From the NCBI GenBank assembly GCA_018903015.1, contig JAHIPR010000006.1, positions 1 through 14,825 on the forward strand: a stretch of DNA of 14,825 nucleotides, written 5' to 3'. Positions 14,542 to 14,825 of this stretch are shown piece by piece. Below the pieces are notes generated by a model. The model ran no database searches and had not been told where the DNA came from. It saw only the letters and a program-made list of their open reading frames with translations. Position numbers and translations under genes: made by a program. Origin of the DNA: a bacterium (GTDB lineage Bacteria; Atribacterota; JS1; SB-45; 34-128). How positions within the stretch are numbered: position 1 is the first letter of the stretch; the number at the start of each line of letters is the position of its first letter.

Positions 14542-14825
14542 TTGAAAAAATTATTAACCGGAAATGAGGCGATTGCCGAAGGGGTAATTGAATCAGGGGT
14601 AGAAGTAGTCACCGGATATCCGGGAACTCCCTCAACGGAGGTAGTTCTGACTCTGTTGTCTCAGTCAAAAGATCTGGGAATACATGTAGAGTGGAGTACA
14701 AACGAGAAAGTTGCTTTCGAAATTGCCGCTGGTGCTGCCTGGGCTGGGAAAAGAGCCCTGGTCACCATGAAAATGTCGGGAGTGAATGTGGCTGCTGATT
14801 CATTGGCTTCTATTGCTTATAGTGG
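14542..14825 (+). CDS. iorA: Indolepyruvate:ferredoxin oxidoreductase alpha subunit, 3'-truncated
   Basis: IOR oxidatively decarboxylates aryl pyruvates to acyl-CoA while reducing ferredoxin; the alpha subunit carries thiamine diphosphate and a C-terminal ferredoxin domain (outside the window). The visible 94 residues are diagnostic: LLTGNEAIAEGVIESG, VTGYPGTPSTEV, VEWSTNEKVAFEIAAGAA, KRALVTMKMSGVNVAAD. GAGGAGG at 14528-14534 is seven bases before the TTG at 14542, whereas the in-frame ATG at 14536 would leave one base, so TTG is the better start. That ATG overlaps the TGA of the larA remnant as ATGA. A ketoacid oxidoreductase beside a possibly histidine-induced aminotransferase hints at imidazolepyruvate as a substrate, but only as inference. 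Confidence 0.93.
   Translation, partial: MKKLLTGNEAIAEGVIESGVEVVTGYPGTPSTEVVLTLLSQSKDLGIHVEWSTNEKVAFEIAAGAAWAGKRALVTMKMSGVNVAADSLASIAYS

Noticed and set aside
1..14825. CRISPR array, tRNA, rRNA or insertion sequence
   Set aside because: No regularly spaced repeat array, tRNA cloverleaf, rRNA signature or transposase was found on either strand by eye.

Overview
The window comes from an AT-rich anaerobe. It carries a ferredoxin-dependent 2-ketoacid oxidoreductase subunit, a corrinoid methyl-transfer set and a Firmicutes-type hutP. The solute-binding protein has an ordinary type-I signal peptide with no lipobox cysteine, which hints at a diderm. An Atribacterota-like or deep Firmicutes-related lineage fits, but I cannot assign the taxon. 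Every gene I support is on the + strand. Six of the intact genes end in UAG, so UAG looks like a normal stop here and not a pyrrolysine codon.

Layout. 1-2777: a 5'-truncated CaiB/BaiF CoA-transferase, a metal-dependent cyclase/kynurenine-formamidase-family hydrolase and a nitrilase-family amidohydrolase. This block looks richer in GC than the rest. 3079-4877: HutP, the histidine- and Mg-dependent RNA-binding antiterminator, then a promoter and a leader with three UAG triplets at exact 7-nt spacing running into an intrinsic terminator, then a HisC-family aminotransferase. 5213-8195: a polar amino acid ABC importer ordered binding protein, permease, ATPase, permease. 8196-8519: a second copy of the UAG/terminator leader plus a stable hairpin. 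8520-14199: a corrinoid demethylation module made of a RACo-type reductive activator, a stand-alone MetH-activation-domain-like protein, a corrinoid protein, an MtmB-family methyltransferase with valine where methanogen MtmB has pyrrolysine, and a UroD/MtaA-family methyltransferase. 14292-14539: a remnant of a LarA/DUF2088 gene that has lost its middle. 14542-end: the start of indolepyruvate:ferredoxin oxidoreductase alpha (iorA).

The main point is that the two duplicated leaders have the geometry of HutP binding sites (UAG-N4-UAG-N4-UAG) and sit beside a hutP gene whose histidine/metal ligands are conserved. I infer a local histidine-responsive antitermination regulon covering an aminotransferase and a corrinoid methyltransferase operon. 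Antitermination by histidine would switch the HisC-like enzyme on when histidine is plentiful, which argues for a catabolic role: histidine to imidazolepyruvate, then possibly an IOR-type oxidative decarboxylation. The MtmB-like enzyme would then be a candidate demethylase for an N-methylated histidine or related compound brought in by the ABC importer. The gene families and leader motifs are read from the sequence; the pathway and substrate are inference.

A short A-rich/T-rich repeat is also found upstream of three transcription units (hutP, the importer, the corrinoid operon) and may be a shared promoter or operator element.
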